Part shown: positions 50,275-60,529 of the stretch, in pieces
How positions within the stretch are numbered: position 1 is the stretch's first letter
Layout of the letters: each line of letters starts with the position of its first letter
Source of the DNA: Gaiellasilicea sp963707575
Lineage (GTDB): Bacteria > Actinomycetota > Thermoleophilia > Gaiellales > Gaiellaceae
Assembly: GCA_963707575.1 (NCBI GenBank)
Contig: OY970171.1
Location: 2,108,001-2,172,000 of the forward strand
Length of the DNA stretch: 64,000 bases
Direction of reading: 5' to 3'
Notes under the pieces: model-generated
What the model saw: the letters and a program-made list of their open reading frames with translations, nothing else
What the model was told of the DNA's origin: nothing
Database searches by the model: none
Made by a program: the position numbers and the translations under genes

Positions 50275-52158
50275 TTGCGCGTTGAGGCTACAAGCGTGCG
50301 CGTGGGCGCAGCACGCCGCCGTTCGGCCGGCGCAATCGTCCGCGGGGTCGTCCTCACCGCCCTCTTGATCGGCGTGGTCGTTGCGCTCGTCGGGCTGGCC
50401 TTCGCCGGCTCCCCGACGCGCCTCGCGGAGGGTGTGACGGTGGCCGGAGTCGACGTCGGAGGGCTGACCCGGGCCGAGGCGCTTCGGCTGCTCGAGCAGC
50501 GCGCCGCCGCGGTCGCGAAGGAGCCGATCGTCTTCACCGCCGGAGACCGGCAGTTCCCGATCAAGGCTTCGACGCTCGGCGTGGAGGCGAACTGGGCAGC
50601 TGCGCTCGACTCCGCCGTCAGCGAGGGCCAGGGCTTCGCGCCCGTGCGTGGCTACAAGCGGCTCCAGACGCGCTTCTTCGGCGCCGAGATTGCGCCGCCC
50701 GCCCAGGCCTACACCGCAGCGCTCGAGTACAAGCTCGCGGGTCTGGCTTCAGAGATCGACCGCGCCCATGTCGAGGCCAAGCTGGTTCGGCGCGGGCTCG
50801 CCGTCCTCGTCGTGCCGGGCCAGACCGGGCTCCGCCTCGACCGCGAGGCCGCCGCGGACGTCGTCGTCCGCTCGCTCGCGCGGCTCGATCGCGGTCGCCA
50901 GGTGCCGCTGCCCGTCACCGTCGATCAGGTGCAGGTGACGTCCGACGAGCTTGCGCCCGCGGCGCGGGACGCGCGCACCGCGCTCTCGGCCCCGGTGCGG
51001 CTCAGTTACGGCCCGACCTCGTGGCGCCTGCCACGCTGGCGCATCGCCAAGCTGCTCTCGCTGCCGCGCAACGGCGCCTCCGAGCTCGCCATCGCCGGGC
51101 CCGGCGCGAACGCCTGGTTCGCGCAGCTGCGCAAGTCGGTCGAGCGCAAGCCCAGGGACGCGCAGGTACTCGCCTCCTCCGGCGTCGTCCGCATCGTTCC
51201 CGCAAAGGACGGGCTGGCGCTCGACGTGCCCGCCACGGCGAAAGCGATCCTCACAGCAGCGACCGCTCCGGGCCCCCGGAACGCCACCCTCGTCATGAGC
51301 ACCGCCGAGCCCGAGCGCTCGACGGCGGAGGCGGAGGCGATGGGGATCGAGCGCCGGCTCTCGACCTACACGACGCTGAACGCCGGCACCTCCGACCGGA
51401 TCACGAACCTCCGGCGCGCGGTCGACCTGCTGAACGGGGCGCTCGTGCCGCCCGGCGGCACGTTCTCGTTCAACGAGCGCGTCGGCGAGCGGACGGTCGA
51501 GCGCGGCTTCCGGCCCGCGCCGGTGATCATCCGCGACGAGTACGAGGAGGACGTCGGCGGCGGCGTCTCCCAGGTCGGCACCACGGTGTTCAACGCCGCG
51601 TGGGAGGCGGGAGTCAAGATCCTCGAGCGCAATCCGCACTCGCTCTACATCTCGCGCTACCAGCTCGGGCGCGACGCGACCGTCAACTATCCCGACCTCG
51701 ACATGAGGTTCCTGAACGACACGCCGAACTGGATCCTCGTCGCCGCGAGCTGGGACGGGGGCGGCATCACCGTCTCGCTCTACGGCGGTGGCCCGGAGCG
51801 CCGGGTCGTGAGCGGCGAAGGCACGTTCCGGATCACCGGGCCGGGGCCGGTGCGCCGGCTGCCCGATGCGACGCTCGAGAAGGGGACGGAGATCGTCGAC
51901 GAAGAGGGCTCGGAGGCGAGCGCGACGTCGGTGACCCGGACGGTCTACGACGAGAACGGAACCGTCCTCCACGACGAGACCTGGAACACCTCCTACCGCG
52001 GCGAGTATCGGATCGTCCGCTACGGGACGAAGCCGAAGCCGAAGGAGCCTCCGAAGGATTCGAAGAAGCCCGCGGACGAGCCCGAGGCTCCCGCCGAACC
52101 CGGCACCGAGCCTCCCGCCACGACGACTACGACAACGTCGACGGCGCCTCGGCCCTAG
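50275..52158 (+). CDS. VanW-family protein with peptidoglycan-binding-like repeats
   Basis: 627 residues anchored by a helix at about 22-45 (GVVLTALLIGVVVALVGLAF). Two PG_binding_4-type domains follow (VTVAGVDVGGLTRAEALRLL), then a VanW domain at about 365-500 (NAGTSDRITNLRRAVDLLNG, FNERVGERTVERGFRPAPVI, GGGVSQVGTTVFNAAWEAGV) and a Lys/Pro/Thr-rich tail. VanW proteins are linked to the cell wall and occur in vancomycin clusters, but the activity is unknown. TTG 50275 lies 7 bases after TACACT (50262-50267). Confidence 0.88.
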   Translation: MRVEATSVRVGAARRRSAGAIVRGVVLTALLIGVVVALVGLAFAGSPTRLAEGVTVAGVDVGGLTRAEALRLLEQRAAAVAKEPIVFTAGDRQFPIKASTLGVEANWAAALDSAVSEGQGFAPVRGYKRLQTRFFGAEIAPPAQAYTAALEYKLAGLASEIDRAHVEAKLVRRGLAVLVVPGQTGLRLDREAAADVVVRSLARLDRGRQVPLPVTVDQVQVTSDELAPAARDARTALSAPVRLSYGPTSWRLPRWRIAKLLSLPRNGASELAIAGPGANAWFAQLRKSVERKPRDAQVLASSGVVRIVPAKDGLALDVPATAKAILTAATAPGPRNATLVMSTAEPERSTAEAEAMGIERRLSTYTTLNAGTSDRITNLRRAVDLLNGALVPPGGTFSFNERVGERTVERGFRPAPVIIRDEYEEDVGGGVSQVGTTVFNAAWEAGVKILERNPHSLYISRYQLGRDATVNYPDLDMRFLNDTPNWILVAASWDGGGITVSLYGGGPERRVVSGEGTFRITGPGPVRRLPDATLEKGTEIVDEEGSEASATSVTRTVYDENGTVLHDETWNTSYRGEYRIVRYGTKPKPKEPPKDSKKPADEPEAPAEPGTEPPATTTTTTSTAPRP

Positions 52159-52564
52159 CGACGGCCTCCGCGAACCACGGCGGCACGCGCGTCGGCCGTC
52201 GCGTCACGGCGTCGATGGTGGCGTGCAGGGTATGGCCGGCCGCGACGAGCTCGACGCCCGCCTCGGCGACCCGCTCCACCGTGTACTCGTAGCGGAAGCG
52301 CGCGCCTCTCAGGTCGACGCAGCGAGTCCAGATGCGCAGCCGGTCGTCGAAGTACGCAGCGCGGTGATAGTGGACGTGCACCTCCGTCGTGAGGGCCTCG
52401 ATCCCCTGGTCGCGGATCGCCTGATAGCCGCCCGCGTGCTCGGCGAGGTAGGCCACGCGCGCAACCTCGAGCCACACGACGAAGGACGCGTGATGCGCGA
52501 TCCCCTGCGCGTCGGTCTCCGCGAAGCGCACGGCGAGCTCGGTCGAGAAGCGGTAGCCCTCCAT
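52127..52564 (-). CDS. Acyl-CoA thioesterase, 4HBT hot-dog fold
   Basis: 145-residue YbgC/FadM-type thioesterase: VRFAETDAQGIAHHASFVVW with the catalytic Asp, then LEVARVAYLAEHAG and VHVHYHRAAYFDDRLRI. It would release CoA from short or modified acyl groups. ATG 52564 is 6 bases from TAGGCT on the minus strand. The 3' end overlaps the VanW gene by 32 bases. Confidence 0.9.
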   Translation of the reverse strand: MEGYRFSTELAVRFAETDAQGIAHHASFVVWLEVARVAYLAEHAGGYQAIRDQGIEALTTEVHVHYHRAAYFDDRLRIWTRCVDLRGARFRYEYTVERVAEAGVELVAAGHTLHATIDAVTRRPTRVPPWFAEAVARAEAPSTLS

Positions 52565-52570
52565 CGGGCA

Positions 52571-52580
52571 AGCCTACGAT
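52571..52580. promoter_or_regulatory. Symmetric divergent -10 element
   Basis: AGCCTACGAT: TAGGCT on the minus strand (6 bases before the thioesterase ATG) and TACGAT on the plus strand (6 bases before the sirtuin GTG) share one TA. Both transcripts appear leaderless. Confidence 0.65.
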
Positions 52581-52586
52581 GCCCGC

Positions 52587-53342
52587 GTGTCGCCCGAACG
52601 ACTGGCCCAGCAGCTGGCAGAGCTGATCCGGACGCACCAGCCCTGCGTCGTCCTGACGGGCGCGGGAGTCAGCACCGAGAGCGGCATTCCGGACTTCCGC
52701 TCGCCGGGCGGCCTGTGGGCGGAGTTCGATCCACAGGACTACGCGTCGCTCGATTCGTTCCGGCGCGATCCCGTGCGGATCTGGGACTTCTACGGCCGCC
52801 GCTTCGCGTTCCTCGTCGACGCCGAGCCGAACGACGCCCATCGAGCGCTCGCGAGGCTGGAGCAGCTCGGGCTCGTGGAGGCGGTGGTGACCCAGAACAT
52901 CGACCTGCTGCACGAGCGGGCCGGCAGCCGCGAGGTGATCGAGGTCCACGGCTCGATCCGGCACTCCGTGTGCCTCGCGTGCGGGCGTGAGGAGACGCTC
53001 GCCGCCGTCCTCGCGCAGCTCGAGGCCGGCCCGGCGCCTCGCTGCCCCTCGTGCGAGGAGGTGCTGAAGCCCGGTGTCGTCTTCTTCGGCGAGCTCCTGC
53101 CGGCGGGGGAGCTGGAGCGCGCAACGGAGCTCGCGCAGGGCGCGCGGCTGCTGCTCGTCGTGGGGTCCTCGCTCGAGGTGCATCCCGTCGCCGGACTGCC
53201 GCACGAGACCCTGCAGCGCGGGGGCGCGCTCGCGATCGTCAACCGCGGGCCGACGCCCCTCGACGGCCACGCCGACCTGCGGCTCGACGGGAGCGCCGGC
53301 GCGATCCTGCGTGACGTGGTGCTCGAGCTCGAGCGGGGATAG
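52587..53342 (+). CDS. NAD-dependent protein deacylase, sirtuin
   Basis: Removes acyl groups from lysines using NAD+. 251 residues with GAGVSTESGIPDFRS, TQNIDLLHERAGS, catalytic His in EVHGSIRHSVC, a zinc site from CLACG and CPSCEE, and PGVVFFGELLP, GSSLEVHPVAG. Sirtuins often reactivate acetylated acyl-CoA ligases, and an acyl-CoA ligase and dehydrogenases are in this window. GTG 52587 is 6 bases after TACGAT. Confidence 0.94.
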   Translation: MSPERLAQQLAELIRTHQPCVVLTGAGVSTESGIPDFRSPGGLWAEFDPQDYASLDSFRRDPVRIWDFYGRRFAFLVDAEPNDAHRALARLEQLGLVEAVVTQNIDLLHERAGSREVIEVHGSIRHSVCLACGREETLAAVLAQLEAGPAPRCPSCEEVLKPGVVFFGELLPAGELERATELAQGARLLLVVGSSLEVHPVAGLPHETLQRGGALAIVNRGPTPLDGHADLRLDGSAGAILRDVVLELERG

Positions 53343-53351
53343 CGGCGCCCG

Positions 53352-53367
53352 CCCCGCCCCGGCGGGG
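53352..53367. terminator. GC hairpin between convergent genes
   Basis: CCCCGCC-CC-GGCGGGG, nine bases after the sirtuin stop. The loop is only two bases, so the real stem is probably shorter. Confidence 0.45.
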
Positions 53368-53389
53368 AGGATCGCCGGGTGCCCGGAAG

Positions 53390-53560
53390 CTACGCCGCCG
53401 CGCGGCGCACGGTCCGCTCGTCGAGGACCCGGCGGCAGTCGGAGCAGACCTTCTGCTCGACCTCGTACGGGATCCCGGCGTGCTGACGAAGTGCGTGCGT
53501 GACCACGGCCTTGTGCCGGTGCAAACGACGAGCGCTGTGCTCGAAGCTTCGTTCCGCCAT
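53390..53560 (-). CDS. 56-residue protein with a CxxC motif
   Basis: Not recognised. Basic small protein (ARRLHRHKAVVTHALRQHAG) with one CSDC near the C-terminus, which could be half of a zinc site in a dimer. ATG 53560 (MAERSFEH) has GGGAACGGA in front. A longer frame to 53647 is open but has no support. Confidence 0.55.
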   Translation of the reverse strand: MAERSFEHSARRLHRHKAVVTHALRQHAGIPYEVEQKVCSDCRRVLDERTVRRAAA

Positions 53561-53685
53561 TCCGTTCCCAACCGTAGCCTGCGTGTCAGATGGAACAAGC
53601 GCCGAAAGGGTGAACTTGCGGTGACGATCTCGGGTGCAGGAGGCCAACCCCTTCGGCCGTCGGCGGCTCGGGGTAACATCGCGCC

Positions 53686-53994
53686 ATGGCGAAGAGCACC
53701 CAGGACCTCCTCTCGCGCATGGCCGACCTCGGCGAAGAGGCCCTCAACAAGCTGCCGAACGTGCCGGGCGGGAACCGCGTGATGGACATGGTGAACCAGA
53801 GCCGGACGCGGCTGGACGAGATGCAGAAGAAGCTCCGCGGCCTCGACGAGCTCGAGAAGCGCGTGGACAAGCTCGAGCGGAGGCTCGCCAAGCTGGAGAC
53901 GGCGGCGACGACGAGGACGGCCGCGGCCAAGAAGCCGGCGGCGAAGAAGCCACCCGCCTCCGCCGCGAAGAAGCCGTCCGGCTCCGCCGGCTAG
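53686..53994 (+). CDS. Small coiled-coil protein with Lys/Ala/Pro tail
   Basis: 102 residues: an amphipathic coiled coil (DLLSRMADLGEEALNKLPNV, LDELEKRVDKLERRLAKLE) and a basic histone-H1-like tail (AAAKKPAAKKPPASAAKKPS). The form recalls phasins or nucleoid-associated proteins, but no family can be named. ATG 53686 is 6 bases after TAACAT. The 3' end overlaps the convergent lipid kinase by four bases. Confidence 0.7.
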   Translation: MAKSTQDLLSRMADLGEEALNKLPNVPGGNRVMDMVNQSRTRLDEMQKKLRGLDELEKRVDKLERRLAKLETAATTRTAAAKKPAAKKPPASAAKKPSGSAG

Positions 53995-54899
53995 GCGGCC
54001 GGCACTCGCACGCGCAGGGCGCTTCGCGCGATCTCGAAGCGGACCGGCGTCGTGCCCGGCTGCTCGCCGTCGAGCTCCACCGGCAGCGGCTCCGGCGCGT
54101 CGACCGTGACGACGGCGCCACGGAGGAGCTCCGCCTTGGGATGGGGCAGATGGCCGCCCCAGAACGTCTTCGGCAGCGTCGTCAGGAGATCGCGCTTCGT
54201 CAGGTCGCCGATCGTGAGGACGTCGAAGAGCCCATCGTCCGGCTCGGCCTCTGGGCAGATCCGCATCCCGCCGCCGAAGCAGCGGCCGTTGGCGACCACG
54301 ACGTCGTGCATGCGCCCGCCCCGGATCTCGTCGTCGACCGAGACCCGCAGCTCGGAGTTCTGCCAGCGCGAGAAGACCGCGAACGTCGCCCAGAGATACG
54401 ACGCCTTCCCGCCGAGGGCCTTCGTGGTGTCGTTCGCGCGCTGCGCGATCGCGCCACTCATGCCCGCGCTGGCGACGTTGGCGAAGTAGGTCGTCGCCGC
54501 CCCGCCGTCCCAGCCGCGGTAGTGCGCACGGCCGAGGTCGATCGTCCGCGGCGTGCCGTTCAGGGCCACGTCCAGCGCGCCGTCGAGCTTGTGCGGGATG
54601 CCGTAGGTGCGGATGAAGTCCCAGCCCGTCCCGCGGGCGAGCACGGCGATCTCGGCGTCGAGGTCGTGGACGCCGTTCGCGACCTCGTTCACGGAGCCGT
54701 CGCCGCCGACGACGACGAGCAGCTTCGCGCCGCCCTGGACGGCACCGCGCGCCAGGGTGGCCAGGTGTCCCGGATGCTCGGAGATGAGCGCGTCGCCCTC
54801 GAGCCCTCGCGTGGTCGCCCGGCGTGCGATCTCCGGCCAGCGCCGCCCCGTCGAGCCGTTCGCCGACGCCGGGTTGACGAGGAAGACGGTGTCGCTAAT
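53991..54899 (-). CDS. Diacylglycerol/lipid kinase family protein, apparent ATT start
   Basis: DAGK catalytic domain: TVFLVNPASANGSTGRRWPE, VVVGGDGSVNEVANG (GGDGT-type loop), GTGWDFIRTYGIP, then C-terminal sandwich with GRCFGGGMRICPEAEPDDGL and DLFDV-like GLFDVLTIGDLTKRD. It phosphorylates a lipid or related alcohol. In this frame no ATG, GTG or TTG lies between an upstream TGA and codon 70. ATT at 54899-54897, overlapping the preceding TAG by one base, gives the exact family N-terminus. 302 residues. Confidence 0.85.
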   Translation of the reverse strand: MSDTVFLVNPASANGSTGRRWPEIARRATTRGLEGDALISEHPGHLATLARGAVQGGAKLLVVVGGDGSVNEVANGVHDLDAEIAVLARGTGWDFIRTYGIPHKLDGALDVALNGTPRTIDLGRAHYRGWDGGAATTYFANVASAGMSGAIAQRANDTTKALGGKASYLWATFAVFSRWQNSELRVSVDDEIRGGRMHDVVVANGRCFGGGMRICPEAEPDDGLFDVLTIGDLTKRDLLTTLPKTFWGGHLPHPKAELLRGAVVTVDAPEPLPVELDGEQPGTTPVRFEIARSALRVRVPAA

Positions 54900-55605
54900 G
54901 AGCGGTGGCGGTCGCGAGCGCGACGCGCGTCATCCGGTCGACGGCTGCCTTCATCTCGTCGTCCGTGACGCGCTTGAACTCGCCCTCGACGACGATGTCG
55001 CTCACGATCAGCAGGCAGCCGGACTGCACGCCCTTGAGCGCGCCCACCGTGAACAGGGCCGCCGCCTCCATCTCGACGGCGAGCACGCCGCGCTTCGACC
55101 AACGCTCGTACTGGCCACCATCCGGGTTGTAGAAGAGGTCGCTGGAGACGATCGGCCCCACGTGCATCTCCTGCCCGAGCTCCTTTGCCACGTGCACGGC
55201 GCCGTGGATCAGCTCCCAGCTGGCCGTCGGGCAGTGCGGCTCGTTCGCGACGAGGTGCATCGCGGTCGAGTCGGCCGGCACCGCGGAGAGGGCGACGATC
55301 ATGTCGCCGAGCTTGTGGTGCGGCTGGAGCCCGCCGCACGTGCCGACGCGCAGCAGCTTCTTCACCCCGAGCTGGATCAGCTCCTCGAACACGATCGTCG
55401 CGCCGGGGCAGCCCATGCCGGTGCCCTGGACGGAGACGGGCTTGCCCTCCCACGTGCCGGTGTAGCCCAGCAGGCCGCGCTCCGCGTTTCGCTGCACCAC
55501 GTCGTCGAGGTAGGTCTCGGCGATGTACTTCGCGCGTAGCGGGTCGCCCGGCAGCAGGCACGCCTCGGCGTAGTCGCCGGGCTCTGCTTTCACGTGGATC
55601 GGCAC
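54895..55605 (-). CDS. deoD: Purine nucleoside phosphorylase, DeoD type
   Basis: Phosphorolysis of purine nucleosides in salvage. 236 residues, the DeoD size: IHVKAEPGDYAEACLLPGDP, GMGCPGATIVFEELIQLGVK, RVGTCGGLQ, VEMEAAALFTVGAL and the catalytic Asp in IVSDIVVEGE. GTG 55605 is 7 bases from TAGGCT (55618-55613). It is followed by the lipid kinase gene with a one-base overlap. Confidence 0.93.
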   Translation of the reverse strand: MPIHVKAEPGDYAEACLLPGDPLRAKYIAETYLDDVVQRNAERGLLGYTGTWEGKPVSVQGTGMGCPGATIVFEELIQLGVKKLLRVGTCGGLQPHHKLGDMIVALSAVPADSTAMHLVANEPHCPTASWELIHGAVHVAKELGQEMHVGPIVSSDLFYNPDGGQYERWSKRGVLAVEMEAAALFTVGALKGVQSGCLLIVSDIVVEGEFKRVTDDEMKAAVDRMTRVALATATAH

Positions 55606-55636
55606 GCGCGCAAGCCTATAGGGCAGGATCAGACCG

Positions 55637-56416
55637 ATGGCGCAGCTCGTGGAGCCGAGGCTCGAAAGCATCCTCGCCTACACCGCGGAGGAGCCGGTCG
55701 AGCGCGTCTTCCTCGAGGACGTCGCGCGCCGCGGGTACGGGCGCTTCGCCGGGCTGGAGGAGGACGGGAGGCTCGTCGCGCTGTGTCACATCGGCGCGAA
55801 CGTCGTCCCGTCGGGACGCGGCTGCGACGCGTTCGCTGACGCGGCGGCGCGGTCGCGAGCTCGGATGCTGATCGGCGAGCAGGGCGCGGTCACGGAGCTC
55901 TGGGAGGCCGCGCGCGACCGGCTCGCGGCCGTGCGCGAGGACCGCCCCGGCCAGCCCGTCTTCTCGATCGAGAACGCCCCCGAGCCGGGCGGAACCGGCT
56001 TGCGGGTTGCGACGAAGGACGATCTCGACCTGCTCGTGCCGGCGTGCGCGGCCGCCCACGAGGTCGAGCTCGGCATCGACCCGATGAGGCGCGATCCGGA
56101 CGGCTTCCGCTGGCGGACACGCGGACAGGTCGAGGACGGCCGGTCCTGGCTGTGGGCCGAGGACGGGGTGATCCGGTTCAAGGCCGAGGCCTCGGCGTGG
56201 ACGCCGGCGGCCGTGCAGCTCCAGCAGGTCTGGACCGACCCGGCCGCACGCGGCCGCGGCTTCGCGAGCGCCGGGCTGCGCGACCTGATCCGCCATCTGC
56301 TCGAGCGGGTTCCTCGCGTCTGCCTGTTCGTCCGGGCGGAGAACGGGCCGGCGATCCGGCTGTACGAGAAGGTGGGGATGGCGCACGTGCTCGACTACCG
56401 GAGCGTGCTCCTCTGA
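55637..56416 (+). CDS. DUF4081-GNAT acetyltransferase
   Basis: 259 residues. The first 110 form a DUF4081-type domain (VERVFLEDVARRGYGRFAGL, IGANVVPSG) and the rest a GNAT domain with acetyl-CoA motif WTDPAARGRGFASAGLRDL and RAENGPAIRLYEKVGM. Substrate unknown. ATG 55637 has AGGA 8 bases upstream. Divergent from deoD. Confidence 0.87.
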   Translation: MAQLVEPRLESILAYTAEEPVERVFLEDVARRGYGRFAGLEEDGRLVALCHIGANVVPSGRGCDAFADAAARSRARMLIGEQGAVTELWEAARDRLAAVREDRPGQPVFSIENAPEPGGTGLRVATKDDLDLLVPACAAAHEVELGIDPMRRDPDGFRWRTRGQVEDGRSWLWAEDGVIRFKAEASAWTPAAVQLQQVWTDPAARGRGFASAGLRDLIRHLLERVPRVCLFVRAENGPAIRLYEKVGMAHVLDYRSVLL

Positions 56417-56997
56417 GGCGCCTCGTGGTTGCTCGCCACGCCGAGAGCGAGCTGAACGTCAGGGACGTCCTGAACGGCGACCCGGCAGTGCAGGCGCGCC
56501 TGACGGCACGCGGTGAGGAACAGGCGCGCGCCCTAGGCCTCCGGGCCGGCGACGTCGACGTCGCCGCCCACACGAGCTTCGAGCGCACGCGTCGCACGGC
56601 CAAGCTCGCCTGGCCGGGCGCGGTGCTGATCTCGGTGCCCGAAGTGGACGAGATCCGCTTCGGCAGGTGGGAGGGCACGCGCTGGGCCGACGGCTACGCG
56701 GACTGGGTGCGCGCGGCCGGCCCGGAGGAGGAGGTCGCAGGCGGCGGCGAGAGCAGGGCGGCCGCGGTGCGGCGGTATGTGCAGGGCTATCGGAAGCTCC
56801 TGCAGCGACCCGAGGACCGCGTTGCGCTCGTCGCCCATGGCGCCTCTGTGCGCTACCTCCTGCTGGCGGCGGGCGGCGCCACGCCGGTCCCTCTCCTCGA
56901 GCCGGTGCCGCCCGCCGAGCCGTTCCTCCTCGAGCGCGACGAGGTCGCGCTCGCGATCGACGTGCTCGAGCGCTGGCTCGAGTCGCCCGCCTTCTAG
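56413..56997 (+). CDS. Histidine phosphatase family protein (phosphoglycerate mutase-like), apparent CTG start
   Basis: 194 residues. The phosphohistidine motif is ARHAES (RHG usually; Ala replaces Gly); FERTRRTAKLAW, EIRFGRWEGTRWADGY and VALVAHGASVRYLLL hold the other active-site residues. CTG at 56413 overlaps the GNAT TGA (CTGA) and supplies the first beta strand (RRLVVARHAES). The first usual start, GTG 56425, would leave only two residues before the RHA motif. Broad substrate phosphatase likely. Confidence 0.82.
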   Translation: MRRLVVARHAESELNVRDVLNGDPAVQARLTARGEEQARALGLRAGDVDVAAHTSFERTRRTAKLAWPGAVLISVPEVDEIRFGRWEGTRWADGYADWVRAAGPEEEVAGGGESRAAAVRRYVQGYRKLLQRPEDRVALVAHGASVRYLLLAAGGATPVPLLEPVPPAEPFLLERDEVALAIDVLERWLESPAF

Positions 56998-57011
56998 GGC
57001 ACACTGGAGCG

Positions 57012-57968
57012 ATGCGCCACCGCGTCGAGTCGCTCATCCGCGAGCACGATCTGATCGCCCCCGCGGGGGAGGTGACGTGCCTCGTCTCCGGCGGCGCCGA
57101 CTCGACCGCTCTCTGGCACGTGCTCGGCTCGCTCGGGTACCGCGTCTCCGCGCTGCACGTGCAGCACGGGCTCCGGGGCGCCGAGTCGGACGCGGACGCG
57201 CGCTTCTGCCGCGAGGTCCTCGGCGCGGAGGTCGTCGACGCGACCGGGACGACCGAGGCCGAGCTGCGCGAGGCGCGCTACGGGGTCGCGAGCGACCGGC
57301 TGCGCGCTACCGGGCACACCGCCTCCGACCAGGTCGAGTCGGTGCTGCTCGGGCTCGTCGCCTCGGGTACGCCGCAGCGGATCAAGGCGAGGCGGGAGGA
57401 CGGCGTCGTCCGGCCGCTGCTCGGGCTCTGGCGCGAGGAGACCCGCGCCTACTGCGACGAGCACGGGCTGCCTTACCGCGAGGACTCGTCGAACGCGGAC
57501 ACGAAGCGCGGGCTGATCCGCGCCGAGATCCTGCCCCTGCTGGAGCGCCTCGACCCGCGTGCGCGTTCGAGCCTGCTCGCGCTCGCGGCCGAGCCGGCGC
57601 GGCTCCCGCGCGGGCTCGAGCGGACGCTCGTCGAGCTGCTCGCGAGCCGCGATGGCACGAAGGCCGCCGACCTCGGCCGCGGCATCCGGGCCGTGCGCGA
57701 GTACGACACGCTCCGGCTCGAGGGCGCGGTGGCGTGGGGGCCCTGGACGATCGAGTCCGACATCGACGGGCTCGCTGTCCGTGGCCGGCGGCCGGGCGAC
57801 CGGCTCGCAGGCCGTCGCAAGAAGGTGCAGGATCTGCTCGTGGATGCAAAGGTGCCGAAGGCAGACCGGGACGGCTGGCCGCTCGTCGTGAGCGGCGAGG
57901 AGGTCGTCGCCGTACCGGGAGTCGCCGAGGCCCCAGGCTGGGAAGGAGTCGTCAGATGGAGACGGTGA
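57012..57968 (+). CDS. tilS: tRNA(Ile)-lysidine synthase
   Basis: Modifies C34 of tRNA-Ile(CAU) to lysidine so that AUA is read as Ile. The PP-loop is LVSGGADSTALWH, followed by ALHVQHGLRGAESDADARFC and GHTASDQVESVLLGLVASG; the C-terminal TilS_C domain ends with RRPGDRLAGRRKKVQDLLVD. 318 residues, a short actinobacterial form. It overlaps hpt by 13 bases. tilS-hpt-ftsH is a widely conserved order. Confidence 0.94.
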   Translation: MRHRVESLIREHDLIAPAGEVTCLVSGGADSTALWHVLGSLGYRVSALHVQHGLRGAESDADARFCREVLGAEVVDATGTTEAELREARYGVASDRLRATGHTASDQVESVLLGLVASGTPQRIKARREDGVVRPLLGLWREETRAYCDEHGLPYREDSSNADTKRGLIRAEILPLLERLDPRARSSLLALAAEPARLPRGLERTLVELLASRDGTKAADLGRGIRAVREYDTLRLEGAVAWGPWTIESDIDGLAVRGRRPGDRLAGRRKKVQDLLVDAKVPKADRDGWPLVVSGEEVVAVPGVAEAPGWEGVVRWRR

Positions 57969-58507
57969 AGAGCGCGGTGGGCGAGATCCTGATCGACGAG
58001 GAGCCGCTCCAGGCGCGCATCGCCGAGCTCGGCGCCGAGATCTCGAGCGACTACGCGGGGCGCGACCTGCTCCTCGTCGGCGTGCTCAAGGGCGCCGTCT
58101 TCTTCCTCGCCGACCTGATGCGCGAGCTGTCGGTGCCGTGCGAGATCGACTTCATGGCGATCTCGAGCTACGGCGCCGGCACCGACTCCTCCGGGGTCGT
58201 CCGCATCCTCAAGGACTTGGACATGAACATCGCCGGGCGCGACGTGCTCGTCGTGGAGGACATCATCGACTCGGGGCTGACGCTCTCCTACCTGATGCGC
58301 AGCCTGACCGCGCGCAAGCCGGCCTCGCTCGAGGTCTGCACACTGCTGACCAAGCCCGAGCGCCGGGAGGTGGACGTGCCCGTGCGCTACGTCGGCTTCG
58401 AGATCCCGAACAAGTTCGTGATCGGCTACGGGCTCGACTTCGACCAGCGCTACCGCAACCTTCCGTACGTCGCAGTCCTCCATCCGGACCTGATTCCGCC
58501 GCACTAA
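57956..58507 (+). CDS. hpt: Hypoxanthine phosphoribosyltransferase
   Basis: Purine salvage enzyme. 183 residues with GVLKGAVFFLADLMRE, the PRPP motif VLVVEDIIDSGLTL, KPERREVDVPVRYVGFEIPN and GLDFDQRYRNLPYVAVL. ATG 57956 lies inside the end of tilS. ftsH follows 72 bases later from its own promoter region. Confidence 0.96.
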   Translation: METVKSAVGEILIDEEPLQARIAELGAEISSDYAGRDLLLVGVLKGAVFFLADLMRELSVPCEIDFMAISSYGAGTDSSGVVRILKDLDMNIAGRDVLVVEDIIDSGLTLSYLMRSLTARKPASLEVCTLLTKPERREVDVPVRYVGFEIPNKFVIGYGLDFDQRYRNLPYVAVLHPDLIPPH

Positions 58508-58558
58508 GAACCTCTTAAGGTCACCCAGGCGGGGGCCTGTACGGCGCAGGGAGGCTGC

Positions 58559-58564
58559 TACCCT
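58559..58564 (+). promoter_or_regulatory. Probable -10 of ftsH
   Basis: TACCCT, with a weak -35 (CTGTAC, 58537-58542) 16 bases upstream. The short leader carries GGAG (58569-58572) 7 bases before GTG 58580. Confidence 0.4.
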
Positions 58565-58579
58565 CCACGGAGACTCCTT

Positions 58580-60525
<1,946 letters not shown>

Positions 60526-60529
<4 letters not shown>

